The notes under the pieces are model-generated. The model made no database searches, was not told the origin of the DNA, and saw only the letters and a list, made by a program, of their open reading frames with translations. DNA of 64,000 nucleotides from Sulfurisphaera tokodaii str. 7 (lineage in GTDB: Archaea; Thermoproteota; Thermoprotei_A; Sulfolobales; Sulfolobaceae). Positions 45,946-55,748 of this stretch are shown piece by piece. The stretch lies in the NCBI RefSeq assembly GCF_000011205.1, contig NC_003106.2, positions 1,116,001 to 1,180,000 on the forward strand. Reading direction: 5' to 3'. How positions within the stretch are numbered: position 1 is the first letter of the stretch; each line of letters starts with the position of its first letter. Both the position numbers and the translations under genes were made by a program.

Positions 45946-46155
45946 CTTCAATTATAACAAAGCTGACTTACCGTAAGTAAGATATATCAAAGGAGTACAG
46001 TTTAATAAATTGAAGGATAAATATTTAAGTGTATAGGATACTTGATATTGCTAAAATATGTTAACTTTTCTATTATATATAAGGATTCATTTCTTTTTTG
46101 AAAAATAATTTCCAAAAAAGATAATAAAAGATAAAAAATAATTTTTGCTTAAATA

Positions 46156-47754
46156 TTAATAATTCATCCAATCTGGGAATATTTGGCTTAGAGGTAATGC
46201 AATTACCCATCCGTAAGAGTTTGCTAGGTACATTGTTCCTCCAGCAATTACCGGATTAACAATACCAAATCTTCCTCCCACATAATACATTGTAATTATT
46301 TTACCGCTATGCGGGTTTAAGACATAGATATACTGCCCGGCTGCAATCCATAATAATCCGTGATAGTATGTTGGACTCCCTCTAGGTCCTCCAGGATATG
46401 ATGGTGGTATTTGTAAGTCTGGCAATCTGGTTTTCCACATAATTGAGCCGTTTAATAAATTAACAGCAGCTACACTACCTAATGAGGGTATTCCTACGTA
46501 AACTGTGTCTCCTACAATTAATGGTATTCCTCCTTTAAATGCTGGTGGCGTATATCCTCTACCTAAGTTCGTAACCCATAAAACTTTGCCGTTTGTAGCG
46601 TTTACTGCTAAAAGCATTGTATCGACTGTGCCATTTGGTTCTGCATTAGCTACGGTACTTTGTACAACTATTCCGTATTTCTGAGAAACGGCTGGTGGTA
46701 CATCGCCCATACCAGTATTATAAGGTTCATTAGGTGCTGGTAATGTAGCATTCCAAACTTCTTCTCCATTATACCCATTTACAGCTATTAATAATCCGTA
46801 AGGCTTTGATAATGAGGTAAATCCTCCGATAAATAATGGTGTGCCGTTTGGTAAAACGTAATAGTTTACGCTACTCATACTTGCAAATAATCCAGCAAAT
46901 CTATCCATCCATATTACTTGCCCGGTTGATGCATTAACTCCTACAAAACAACCAGCACCGGTTGTATAAGCTAGAATTCCGTTATATACTGCTGGTGCAG
47001 GCATTGCTTCTCCCATAGTAAATCTCATCCATATTAATCTACCGTCAGTTGCATTAAATGCGTAAATTGCACCATAACCCATTCCTCTTACAATCTGGTC
47101 ATATTGACCTTTCTCATAATGTACAAAATTGGCGAAATTAAATCCAACATCACCCACAGTAACGAAAACTATTCCGTTCCATACGATTGGGTTATTCATT
47201 GCATAACTTGCTAGTCCAGTTGCATACCAAACAATTTGCCCAGTAACTGGATTTATTGCGAATATACTTCCTGGTAAACTGTCCATCTCTACAAATAGTA
47301 AATTATCTGCTAAAGTCACTCCTAATGGTTGTCCTACCATTTGAGTTAGCATAACTAAGGCTTTCTTTACACCCATTACATTAGCCCCGGGTAATTGGGT
47401 TGGTGGAGTTGTTAGTGGGATTGAGACACCTCCAGCTATCTGTGCCGCTGGAAGATCCCAGTTTACACCTTGTAGTATTGCTTTGCAAGATGTTTGGACT
47501 ACTGCATTATGATCTTGTTGTGAGTTAGTTACTGGCCATACACTTGGCATACTCATATTAATATTACTCATGTTTCCAGGATAGTAAACTACTTTTACTG
47601 TATATGGGAAATATGTACCGTTATATTCAGTGTATATGAAAACTTGGGATGAAGGTGTTGCATCAAAAAACTGACTTTTACTAACTAATATTACACTTGC
47701 CGTTACGATTAATACTAGCGAGAGAAGTCCTAATACTATTTTACTTCTTTTCAT
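46156..47754 (-). CDS. tetH: PQQ-type beta-propeller, probable tetrathionate hydrolase
   Basis: This protein of about 532 residues has an N-terminal signal/anchor (KIVLGLLSLVLIVTASVILV). Repeated propeller blades of quinoprotein type follow (INPVTGQIVWYATGL, FNATDGRLIWMRF, VNASTGQVIWMDRF, VNATNGKVLWVTNL, VNLLNGSIMWKTRL). Length and layout fit the extracellular tetrathionate hydrolases of Acidianus and Acidithiobacillus, which lack PQQ despite the fold. The segment GMGDVPPAVS holds an Asp that may be the catalytic one. Its likely role is splitting tetrathionate outside the cell. I chose ATG 47754 (MKRSK) over 47766. A PQQ-dependent dehydrogenase is the alternative. Confidence 0.75.
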   Translation of the reverse strand: MKRSKIVLGLLSLVLIVTASVILVSKSQFFDATPSSQVFIYTEYNGTYFPYTVKVVYYPGNMSNINMSMPSVWPVTNSQQDHNAVVQTSCKAILQGVNWDLPAAQIAGGVSIPLTTPPTQLPGANVMGVKKALVMLTQMVGQPLGVTLADNLLFVEMDSLPGSIFAINPVTGQIVWYATGLASYAMNNPIVWNGIVFVTVGDVGFNFANFVHYEKGQYDQIVRGMGYGAIYAFNATDGRLIWMRFTMGEAMPAPAVYNGILAYTTGAGCFVGVNASTGQVIWMDRFAGLFASMSSVNYYVLPNGTPLFIGGFTSLSKPYGLLIAVNGYNGEEVWNATLPAPNEPYNTGMGDVPPAVSQKYGIVVQSTVANAEPNGTVDTMLLAVNATNGKVLWVTNLGRGYTPPAFKGGIPLIVGDTVYVGIPSLGSVAAVNLLNGSIMWKTRLPDLQIPPSYPGGPRGSPTYYHGLLWIAAGQYIYVLNPHSGKIITMYYVGGRFGIVNPVIAGGTMYLANSYGWVIALPLSQIFPDWMNY

Positions 47755-48030
47755 CGTATATAACAAAAGATAAGAAAAGATTAATACTTAACTAGTTTAT
47801 AAGGAAATTATTAAATTATGATTAAATTTGCTTAATAAAATGAATAAAATCTCTTTATTGGATTTATACTTTCTGAGACTTTAACGGTATCTTATAACAT
47901 GCTAATCTAGATTATTACATAAACTATAAGTGACTAAAAGAGATAAAGTATGCTTAATCTAACAAGCTTAAGTTAGAGAAGAAAAGTCTTAATTACTGTG
48001 AGTGTTAACTAATTCAGGTTTTCCATTACG

Positions 48031-48879
48031 GAGTGTGGACAACAATTTCGTTCATTTGAAATAAATTGTATTAATTGTTTTTACTTAGATGGAGAATTCA
48101 TCGTAATACTTTTTTGGTGAGCACGGGGATTTTTCTTGGGGGTGAACGATGAACAACCCAACTAGATGGAGGACTCCCGTGCTCACCCAAGTTATTCTAA
48201 TCCTAATGGAGTATATTAATCTTGAGCCTAGGTTTTACTCTAGTGAGGTAGTAGCTTTGGCTTTGGCTAGTTATCTCTCTGGTTTGTCTTCTTGGAGGAC
48301 TTGTTTGCCTCATTCTACTTTGTTGTATTACTTGAGGAGGTTGAGTTGTGTTAGGTATGTGGTGCCGGTTAGTGGTTTTTATGCGGTGGATGAGACTAAA
48401 ATTATGGTGGTTAAGGGGCAGTATTATTATGTGTGGATTGTGAGGGATGTGAAGACGGGTGCGATACCCTTCTTCATGGTGACGAGTTCGAGGAGTGGGT
48501 TGCACGTGCTGGTAGTCTTGACGAACATGAAGAATGTGGAAAAGGAGGCTGAGAAGGTGCTCAAAACGAGGATAGACAAGGTAGTATACATACACGATGG
48601 GGCAACAGTCTATAACGCATTCACTTGGCTAAACGTGGAGCACAAGAGGGTAACGTTCAACGAGAGAGACTACGCAGAACAAGGGTTCAGAAGCTTAAAA
48701 CATAGAATATCCTCAATGGATTTTCATTTTCCATGGAACACTAATAGGTTCACGCTTACTAGGTGGTTATCGGTGTTCTTCCTAGCTTATAACGCGCTTT
48801 ACGCTCCAGTATATTTGTTAGACAAGGGGGTGATAATAAATGTAAATATTTCAAATGAATGAAATTGTTGTCCACACTC
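48031..48879 (+). mobile_element. IS6-like insertion sequence, complete
   Basis: An 849-bp element with about 30-bp terminal inverted repeats (GAGTGTGGACAACAATTTCG at left; the right end is its complement with one mismatch). It is flanked by the 8-bp target duplication CCATTACG at 48023-48030 and 48880-48887. Eight-base duplications are typical of the IS6 family. It inserted into the upstream region of the Tricorn gene. A solo end of the same element is at 18238-18265. Confidence 0.93.
48149..48862 (+). CDS. IS6-family-like DDE transposase
   Basis: This 237-residue transposase has the catalytic triad Asp in GFYAVDETKIMVVKG (about 87), Asp in VVYIHDGATVY (about 153) and Glu in FNERDYAEQGFRSLKHRI (about 180). 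The VKGQYYYVWIVRDVKTG element follows the first Asp as in IS6 proteins. The N-terminal part contains a helical DNA-binding region. The reading frame is intact inside the inverted repeats. Confidence 0.88.
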   Translation: MNNPTRWRTPVLTQVILILMEYINLEPRFYSSEVVALALASYLSGLSSWRTCLPHSTLLYYLRRLSCVRYVVPVSGFYAVDETKIMVVKGQYYYVWIVRDVKTGAIPFFMVTSSRSGLHVLVVLTNMKNVEKEAEKVLKTRIDKVVYIHDGATVYNAFTWLNVEHKRVTFNERDYAEQGFRSLKHRISSMDFHFPWNTNRFTLTRWLSVFFLAYNALYAPVYLLDKGVIINVNISNE

Positions 48880-48897
48880 CCATTACGAACAGATATA

Positions 48898-48907
48898 CTT
48901 ATATATT
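48898..48907 (+). promoter_or_regulatory. TATA-like box of the original Tricorn start
   Basis: CTTATATATT is centred about 25 bases ahead of the ATG at 48928, which is in frame with the Tricorn coding sequence once the IS at 48950-50266 is removed. This suggests that 48928 was the native leaderless start. Confidence 0.55.
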
Positions 48908-48949
48908 ACTATATAAAGTTACTATATATGGAAGAGGTTAAAGTCACGA

Positions 48950-50266
48950 GAGAGCGTCCAATGTGTAATTAACGTAATTTACTTTATTAATAAATTTTTA
49001 TAGAAAAAGCAAGAATTACAGAACCCAATTGGATAATAATACTTAAGGGGGATTACGCCTAGGTTATACAATGGGCATCGAAATTTACCAAAGCGTAATC
49101 CCCCAAAAATATTTGGGTTGGAAGAGTAAATATCTTTTGGATTGCGAGGAGATCTTGAAAGAGCTAGATGATGTGATCAGAAGGGAGTTCGAGGGTTTCA
49201 AGTTCACTCAATATGACCCCTTGACTTACTTGAAGATGCTGATTGTTATGGTACTCTATAGAGAGTCTTATAGGGGGACAATTGAACTCGCAGCTACAAA
49301 TATTGTGGTAAAGCGTTTCCTCAAAGTTAAAGAAATCCCATCAAAGTCCTCACTACACTGGTTTGTCCACAAGTTTAGTGACAGAATAAGGGATTTACTC
49401 CTCAAGGTATTCAGAAGATTTGAATCACTCGTTGAAGAAGAACAACTCCCAACACACCATCTACTAGCAGAGGAGAAGTTTGGAAGGGATATAAGGTTGC
49501 TTGATAGTTTTCCCGTTGAGTTGCCTAATGGTAAGAAGAGTATTGAGACTCATATTGAGAAGTTATTGCTTGATTTGAGGGAGATTGATTCTAAGAGGAA
49601 GCCTCATGAGGTTCTTGCTTCACTTGATGAGGGAAAGAGGGAGGAGCTTTTTTCTCATTTCCCTAGGGATTATACTGTTAGGGAGCATGAGGGGAGTTGG
49701 GGTAGGAAGTGGGGTAAGGCTTGGTTTGGGGGGAAGTGTTTTGCTGAGGTTTCTTCTAAAACCCTTATGGTATCTAAGGTTGAGTTAGTTTTAGCTAATG
49801 TTTCTGACTCGAGGTCTCCTATTGTGCCTAATGTGGTTACGCTTGTGGATAGGGGGTTTGTGGAGAGGGGTAAGGTAATTAGGGCTAGAAAGGGTTTGGG
49901 AGTTTTGAGGAGTGGTGTTGAGTTTTTTGGGATTTTCCTCAAGGAGCACATGAGGTGTTTTGCTAGGAGTTTAGAGGTGTTGAATACTTTTGCTAATCTC
50001 GTAGGTTTAGCTTATAATATTCAGCGGTTTAGGGCTCTTAGGAAAAGGCGTGTCCTACACTAGAAAAACTCGGTGGGAAAGCATGTTAGAAAAGTTCTCT
50101 CAGCTTGGGTTATCGAAAATTGCGAGATTATTTGCAATTGCATTTAATAAACTGATTTTATATTATCTCACTCGTAGTAATTAAGTGAATTTAATTCTAA
50201 GCAAACGTGTTTTATAACTTTTTACTTTATTTAGTTATTCACGTTAATTACGCGTTGGACGCTCTC
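48950..50266 (+). mobile_element. Insertion sequence (IS5-like) inside the Tricorn gene
   Basis: A 1317-bp element whose ends are inverted repeats: GAGAGCGTCCAATGTGTAAT at left, and on the other strand GAGAGCGTCCAACGCGTAAT at right, with similarity extending to about 26 bases. Flanks are ACGA and ACGT, a 4-base duplication with one difference. Removing it restores GTC ACG TTC AAT and an open Tricorn frame. It contains an intact transposase gene. Confidence 0.85.
49071..50063 (+). CDS. DDE-type transposase (IS5-like)
   Basis: This 330-residue transposase has an N-terminal helical region (FTQYDPLTYLKMLIVMVLYRESYRGTIEL). A DDE domain follows with Asp in IRLLDSFPVELP, Asp in VTLVDRGFVERG and a later Glu in SGVEFFGIFLKEHMRCF. 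The C-terminus (FANLVGLAYNIQRF) is typical of IS4/IS5-type proteins. I cannot name the subgroup. Base use changes along the gene: the last two thirds are G/T-rich on the coding strand, unlike neighbouring genes, which supports foreign origin. Confidence 0.82.
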   Translation: MGIEIYQSVIPQKYLGWKSKYLLDCEEILKELDDVIRREFEGFKFTQYDPLTYLKMLIVMVLYRESYRGTIELAATNIVVKRFLKVKEIPSKSSLHWFVHKFSDRIRDLLLKVFRRFESLVEEEQLPTHHLLAEEKFGRDIRLLDSFPVELPNGKKSIETHIEKLLLDLREIDSKRKPHEVLASLDEGKREELFSHFPRDYTVREHEGSWGRKWGKAWFGGKCFAEVSSKTLMVSKVELVLANVSDSRSPIVPNVVTLVDRGFVERGKVIRARKGLGVLRSGVEFFGIFLKEHMRCFARSLEVLNTFANLVGLAYNIQRFRALRKRRVLH

Positions 50267-52771
50267 ACGTTCAATAAATTCCTCAGTCTGGACGGAATAG
50301 TAAGCTGGCCTATGATAATTAAGGACAGAGTATATTTCCTTTCAGATCATGAAGGAATCTCAAACCTTTACTCCGTTAATCTGGAGGGCAAGGATTTAAC
50401 AAAACATACAAACTTTACTGAATATTATTGCAGAAATGCAAGCAGTGATGGAAGAAGGATCGTGTTTCAAAACAGTGGGGATATCTATTTATATGATCCA
50501 GAAAAACAAGAATTAAAACTCCTTGATATTGACCTCCCTACAGACAGAAAGAAAAAGCAAGGAAAGTTCGTTGAAGTCCTAGATTACACTACTGAAGCTA
50601 TCGCAAACGATAAGTACCTTAGTTTAATAAGCAGAGGGAAAGTGTTTTTAATGAGACACTGGGATGGTCCTGCAGTACAACTTGGAGAAAAACAAGGAGT
50701 GAGATATAAACAAATACAGTTACTCCCTAATGGTGATACAGTAGTTTTAGATACAAATGATGACAAACTCACTTTTCTCAGCAAAGATGGTTCAATTAAG
50801 AAATTAAATGTAGACCTTGGAAGAATTGAAAGAATCAAAGTATCCCCAGACGGAAAGAAGATACTTATTTCAAACAATAGACTAGAACTCTGGCTTTACG
50901 AGGTTGATACTACAAACCTAAGACTGATTGACAAGAGCGAATACGATGTAATATCCCAGATGGACTGGCATCCTGATAATGAATGGTTCGCCTATACTTT
51001 TCCAGAAAGTTATAGCACTCAGTCTATTAAATTAGCTCATATCTCTGGAAAAGTAATAAGAATAACGAGCCCTTACGGTTATGATTTTTCTCCCTCTTTC
51101 GATCCCGACGGAAGATACTTGTATTTCTTATCAGCAAGACATCTAGACCCAACTAACGATAAGGTAATATTTAATATGAGTTTCCAAAGAGTCATAAAGC
51201 CTTACCTAGTAGTCCTCTCTAATACTTATTCACCGTTTAATCAATCTTTAGAAGAGACTACAAGTGATAAAAAAGTCGAGATCGAGGGTATTGAAGACAG
51301 AGTAATTCCCTTCCCTGTTGATGAGGACTATTATATTAGGATTGAAGGAGCAAAGAACAATAAAGTATTTCTCTTCTCACTTCCTATTAAAGGATATAGG
51401 TATCCTGGCGAAACATTAGGCAAACTAGAAGTTTTTGACCTTGATAGCAAAACTAAAGAACTATATGCAGATAATGTAAAGAGTTTTTCATTAACCATAG
51501 ATAAAGGGAAAATTCTGATACTATTCAAAGACTCCATAAGACTCTTTGACGTAAACACTAAACCAGATCTAAACGCCACGGGCAAGAAAGGAGGAATAGT
51601 TGATCTCTCAAGAATTAAAGTATATGTTGACCCAGAAAGAGAGTGGAAACAAATGTTCAGAGAAGCGTGGAAGCTTATGCAACAAAACTATTGGAAGCCA
51701 GATGGACTTAAGGACTGGGAATCAGTACTTTTGAAGTATGAGAAGTTAATTGATAGGATAAGCACTCGTTACGAACTCTCAGACTTAATACAGGAAATGC
51801 AAGGTGAGACAAAAACCTCCCATTCTTATGAGATGCCATACGACTATGATACTGCAGAACCTTTACCAATAGGCGGATTAGGAGCCGATTATGAATATGA
51901 CAAAGAAAATAAATGCTATAAGATTGCTAGGATTTACGTAGGTGACCCAACAAATGAAAATGAGAGAAGTCCTCTGAGAGATCCAGGAGTTCAGCTTAAC
52001 ATTGGAGATTGCATAAAGGCTGTTGACGGTGAAGAAGTGAAATATAATATTCTCTCCTACCTAGTTAATAAGGATCAAGTGGTACTAGATGTTATTACGA
52101 AAGGAAAGACTAAACGCGTTACTGTGAAATTATTAAAAGATGAGAAGTTCTTAATTTATAGATATTGGGTTGAGAAGAATAGACAATATGTTCATGAGAA
52201 AAGTAAGGGAAAGTTAGGATATGTTCATATCCCCGATATGATGTACCAAGGTTTCGCAGAGTTCTATAGACTCTTCCTCTCCGAATTCCATAGAGAAGGA
52301 TTAATAGTAGACGTTAGGTTTAACAGAGGCGGGTTCATCTCCGGTTTAATTTTGGAGAAGCTCCTTCTCAAAAGAATGGGCTATGTAGTGAGGAGAAACG
52401 GAAAAGAACTACCGCATCCTTTCTTCTCTTCTCCCGGAGTTATCGTAGCAATAACTAATCAATATGCAGGCTCTGACGGCGATATATTCTCCTATTTATT
52501 CAAAAAGTACAAGTTGGGAATATTAATAGGAAGAAGGACTTGGGGTGGAGTTATAGGAATTAACGTAAGAGATCGATTGGCTGATAACTCAGCAGTATCT
52601 CAACCAGAGTTTGCAGTACATTTTCACGACATAGGATTAAAAATAGAGAACTATGGTGTAGATCCGGATATTGAAGTTGATATTAAACCAGAAGATTATG
52701 CTAATGGAAGGGATCCGCAACTTGATACTGCAATTGAGCTAGCATTAAAACAACTTGAAGAAAAAAGCTAG
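50207..52771 (+). CDS. tri: Tricorn protease, 5' end displaced by an IS
   Basis: Tricorn is a giant cytoplasmic peptidase that trims proteasome products. The chain covers the end of the six-bladed propeller, the seven-bladed propeller, the PDZ domain (about 590-650) and the catalytic domain. The active-site segments are present: TSHSYEMPY (His), NQYAGSDGDIFSY (Ser nucleophile and Asp) and KIENYGVDPDIEV (Glu). The current frame starts inside the IS end at 50207; native sequence begins at 50270. The original start was probably 48928 (MEEVKVTFNKF). Even so, it is about 200 residues shorter at the N-terminus than Thermoplasma Tricorn. It may be a pseudogene or be expressed from the IS-borne start. 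Confidence 0.85.
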   Translation: MFYNFLLYLVIHVNYALDALTFNKFLSLDGIVSWPMIIKDRVYFLSDHEGISNLYSVNLEGKDLTKHTNFTEYYCRNASSDGRRIVFQNSGDIYLYDPEKQELKLLDIDLPTDRKKKQGKFVEVLDYTTEAIANDKYLSLISRGKVFLMRHWDGPAVQLGEKQGVRYKQIQLLPNGDTVVLDTNDDKLTFLSKDGSIKKLNVDLGRIERIKVSPDGKKILISNNRLELWLYEVDTTNLRLIDKSEYDVISQMDWHPDNEWFAYTFPESYSTQSIKLAHISGKVIRITSPYGYDFSPSFDPDGRYLYFLSARHLDPTNDKVIFNMSFQRVIKPYLVVLSNTYSPFNQSLEETTSDKKVEIEGIEDRVIPFPVDEDYYIRIEGAKNNKVFLFSLPIKGYRYPGETLGKLEVFDLDSKTKELYADNVKSFSLTIDKGKILILFKDSIRLFDVNTKPDLNATGKKGGIVDLSRIKVYVDPEREWKQMFREAWKLMQQNYWKPDGLKDWESVLLKYEKLIDRISTRYELSDLIQEMQGETKTSHSYEMPYDYDTAEPLPIGGLGADYEYDKENKCYKIARIYVGDPTNENERSPLRDPGVQLNIGDCIKAVDGEEVKYNILSYLVNKDQVVLDVITKGKTKRVTVKLLKDEKFLIYRYWVEKNRQYVHEKSKGKLGYVHIPDMMYQGFAEFYRLFLSEFHREGLIVDVRFNRGGFISGLILEKLLLKRMGYVVRRNGKELPHPFFSSPGVIVAITNQYAGSDGDIFSYLFKKYKLGILIGRRTWGGVIGINVRDRLADNSAVSQPEFAVHFHDIGLKIENYGVDPDIEVDIKPEDYANGRDPQLDTAIELALKQLEEKS

Positions 52772-52921
52772 AAAATTTATAGTATAAAAACTAATTTTAT
52801 CATGAAACTAATTTCTGGATACGATATCCCAATGATTTTCACTATTATATAGCCGCTAACCTATACAACTATATTATGAAAAAATTTTTTACTATGCTAT
52901 ACATAACTTTTAGATATAAAA

Positions 52922-53404
52922 ATGCACACATTAACCAAAGTCGGGATAATAGTATTAGTAATAGGAATAATAATAGCTGGAATAGGATTATATTCTACAT
53001 TTACCGTTGCAGGATCCTTAACAAGTGTAATAGAATTAAAAAATGCACAAGCAATAACATTGAACCCTAGCTCCTCCTATAACATATCTTATTCAGTAAC
53101 TAAAACACCAGCAATAGTAATGCTTGCATTAAACTCATCAAAACCAATATCTGTCACAGTTCCAACTACATTTAGCCGGCTATCACAAAACAACGAAATA
53201 GTATATGAAATGGTACTAACAACACCGCAAACTGGAACAATAACTCTTTATAATAATTACACAGTACCAATAACAGTAGAATACCAACTTGAACAAGCAA
53301 CACCATCTTTACTATCAGCATTAGTATTGCCAGGAGGCTTTTTAGCAATAATAGGAATAATTTTGGCAATAATCGGGGTAATAATGGGGAGAAGAAAAAG
53401 TTAA
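52922..53404 (+). CDS. Small bitopic membrane protein
   Basis: This 160-residue protein has an N-terminal hydrophobic helix (VGIIVLVIGIIIAGIGLYSTF), an extracytoplasmic beta-rich middle of about 95 residues with N-glycosylation sequons, and a C-terminal helix (GGFLAIIGIILAIIGVIMG) ending RRKS. It resembles small archaeal surface proteins of unknown function. A TATA-like CTTTTAGATATAAA immediately precedes the ATG. Confidence 0.7.
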   Translation: MHTLTKVGIIVLVIGIIIAGIGLYSTFTVAGSLTSVIELKNAQAITLNPSSSYNISYSVTKTPAIVMLALNSSKPISVTVPTTFSRLSQNNEIVYEMVLTTPQTGTITLYNNYTVPITVEYQLEQATPSLLSALVLPGGFLAIIGIILAIIGVIMGRRKS

Positions 53405-53732
53405 GGTGTTATCTTTACATTGTATGATCTGCATAAGGAATGGAATATTCCAAAGTAACTCTTAATAATCAGTACTTAACCAGGATTTAACAAACTAACT
53501 AAATACAGAAATTACTTAAAAAATCGGTCTATGATAAATTTTCTTCTAAGTAACCGATATATCTCACTCTACACCAATTAGGTCTTAGGTATCTATCTAA
53601 TTCCTATTAGAATGAACTTACATTTTTATGTAAAACACTTTAACTGATTATTTTTCTTTCCTTTATTTTCACGAAATCAGATAGGACTACATTGTATAAT
53701 GTGTCCAATTGATTATCTCGCTCGCCTTCAAA
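53405..53732. other. Intergenic gap
   Basis: 328 AT-rich bases without a recognisable gene. Confidence 0.5.
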
Positions 53733-53950
53733 TCACTTCTTAATGTTATCCAAAATAATCTTAATTACCATTACTAGATCATATAATACCTCGTCCTTAT
53801 TCTTATATTTTGAGAAATCTGGATTAAAACCGTTATACTGATAATCATGAAGAAGTAAAGCTACATTTGTTATGCTCCTACTTCAGAATAGCCTAATTTT
53901 ACCAAATCAATTGAAATAAATTTTTCATCAAAAGTAACGAAGAACTTACT
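53733..53950 (-). pseudogene. HEPN-domain gene remnant
   Basis: The minus strand reads SKFFVTFDEKFISIDLVKLGYSEVG, shifts by one base near 53872-53876, and continues ITNVALLLHDYQYNGFNPDFSKYKNKDEVLYDLVMVIKII to a stop at 53733. The block 'ALLLHDYQYNG...Y..K.EV..DL..VI' is typical of the C-terminus of archaeal HEPN proteins paired with nucleotidyltransferases. The N-terminal half is missing. Confidence 0.55.
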
Positions 53951-54023
53951 TTCAAATTAGTACCGATTCTTATTTTTAAAACGCTGAGATTGTGCTCTTC
54001 TATTTCTTGAAAAAATACGTGGC

Positions 54024-55370
54024 TTATTTAGAGAGTTGTTCAAGCTCTATTTGAGACGCCTTTGGTCCTAATATTCCAACATCTAATGTTACTATCAATG
54101 CCATTACAAATACTACAGCGTACATAAATGCCGGGCCTTTAGAGTAGAGTAATATAGGTAATATAGAAAGCCAAACATAGTTTCCAAGTCTGCTAAGAGA
54201 ATACTGAACACCGTCAGCAAAGGACCTTATTCTAGTTGGGTATAATTCCGCCCCGTATTGATGGAAAGCATTTGAAAATATGTTAGACAGAAATCCAAAT
54301 AAGAATCCTGTAGTTATAACTTCTAATGCGGTAGTTGAAAACCCAAATGCTAAACCAACAATACCCATGAGTAACATTACAATACTTACTTGCCATTTCC
54401 TATCAAATTTCTGACTATCAATTATGAAAATAGATGCAAGAGAGCTGATAAAGTAAGAAGTGTAAATTAGCATTGAGTACTCTAAGGTATGAACTAAGCT
54501 AAAACCTTTAGCATAGAGAACTGAAGGTGCCAAAGAGGCAAATCCGTAATATACTCCAGTTTGCAAGAACTCAAATATCCATAACATTATTGTCCTCTTC
54601 CTATATAGTGGTGAAAATAACTCTGATATTTTTACTTTTTGCGAAGTAACTACCTCTACTTGTAGAGGCTCACTTAAGTGCCCCTTTTCTCTTATTGCTA
54701 CTTCTTCCATCATATTTACTATTTTCTCAGCCTCATCTATTCTCCCTTTAGTCTCCAGCCATCTTGGAGATTCTGGAATTAAGAACCTAAAAGGTATAAT
54801 CGTAAGTATTCCCAGTCCTCCTATTATATACAACCACTGCCAACCTTGAAGGATATAAGAATGAGGAATCAATAGATAAGCTAAAATAGCCACAACTATT
54901 GGCGCCGTCCAAGAAGCGGTGTAACCAATAGCCAGTGCCCTACCTCTAATCCTAGAAGGGAAAAACTCCGTTATCATAACATCTAAAACTATCAATGCTT
55001 CTGGCCCAACACCTAATCCAGTTATAAACCTTAGCAAACCTAATAAGTATATATTTGGAGAAAATGGAGTCAATAAGAGTCCTACCGAGGCTATGAACAT
55101 GTTAAGTATTAGTGCTGTTCGTCTTCCCATAACATCTCCTATATAAGTAAATATTATAGCACCGACGAATGCACCTAAAAAGAAGATTGCTATGGTATAA
55201 TAAATTGCTTCAGCTGAGGGAATTTTATAAAAAGAAGATATTGGTTGTACTACAAATCCTCCAACAAATAGATCGTAAAGTTCAAAAAATTCTCCTAAGC
55301 TTAGGAGTGCTAATAACTTAGTATGAAAAGAAGTCCAAGGCAATCTTTCAATCCTTCCAGCAATGGTCAT
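54024..55370 (-). CDS. MFS transporter (metabolite:H+ symporter branch)
   Basis: This 448-residue protein has 12 predicted helices. Loop 2-3 carries IGDVMGRRTALI, helix 4 RFITGLGVGPEALIV and the end of helix 6 LIPESPRWLETKGRIDEA. The second half has AELYPTRIRSFADGVQYSLSRLG. These are signatures of the sugar/organic acid/phosphate porter group. The substrate is unknown. It is a single-gene unit. Confidence 0.9.
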   Translation of the reverse strand: MTIAGRIERLPWTSFHTKLLALLSLGEFFELYDLFVGGFVVQPISSFYKIPSAEAIYYTIAIFFLGAFVGAIIFTYIGDVMGRRTALILNMFIASVGLLLTPFSPNIYLLGLLRFITGLGVGPEALIVLDVMITEFFPSRIRGRALAIGYTASWTAPIVVAILAYLLIPHSYILQGWQWLYIIGGLGILTIIPFRFLIPESPRWLETKGRIDEAEKIVNMMEEVAIREKGHLSEPLQVEVVTSQKVKISELFSPLYRKRTIMLWIFEFLQTGVYYGFASLAPSVLYAKGFSLVHTLEYSMLIYTSYFISSLASIFIIDSQKFDRKWQVSIVMLLMGIVGLAFGFSTTALEVITTGFLFGFLSNIFSNAFHQYGAELYPTRIRSFADGVQYSLSRLGNYVWLSILPILLYSKGPAFMYAVVFVMALIVTLDVGILGPKASQIELEQLSK

Positions 55371-55748
55371 GAAGAAAGGTAATTTGTTTTGACTATTTAA
55401 AAATTATTGACCAGATAAGTTTTAAAATCGAACTTTCTTTTATTAATAAGAATATTCAAATTTTAACATATTAAATTAAAATAAAACCATTTTGGAGGCT
55501 TTAAAATTAGTCAGAATATCTCTTTATTATGATTTTCTTAAAATTTTCAACTATATCAAACGTTAAATTGAAATAAGTTTTAAACGATAGTTTAGATAAA
55601 TACCATCAACAAAGTAAGAGGTATTTTAAAAAGCTTAGGTTTGGATGATTAATTCTAATGTTAAAAGTCCTTATAAATGATTATCTATATATCAAGATTA
55701 AGTAATATATTACGTTAAAGACATAAAAGAAAGTGAGGAAACTGTCTT
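55371..55748. other. Intergenic gap
   Basis: 378 AT-rich bases, no gene seen. Confidence 0.5.

Noticed and set aside
48203-48595. 130-codon minus-strand ORF
   Set aside because: Antisense to the IS6-like transposase, with His/Thr/Arg-rich shadow composition.
49585-49951. ORFs on both strands inside the IS5-like transposase
   Set aside because: Shadows caused by the G/T-rich coding strand of the transposase.
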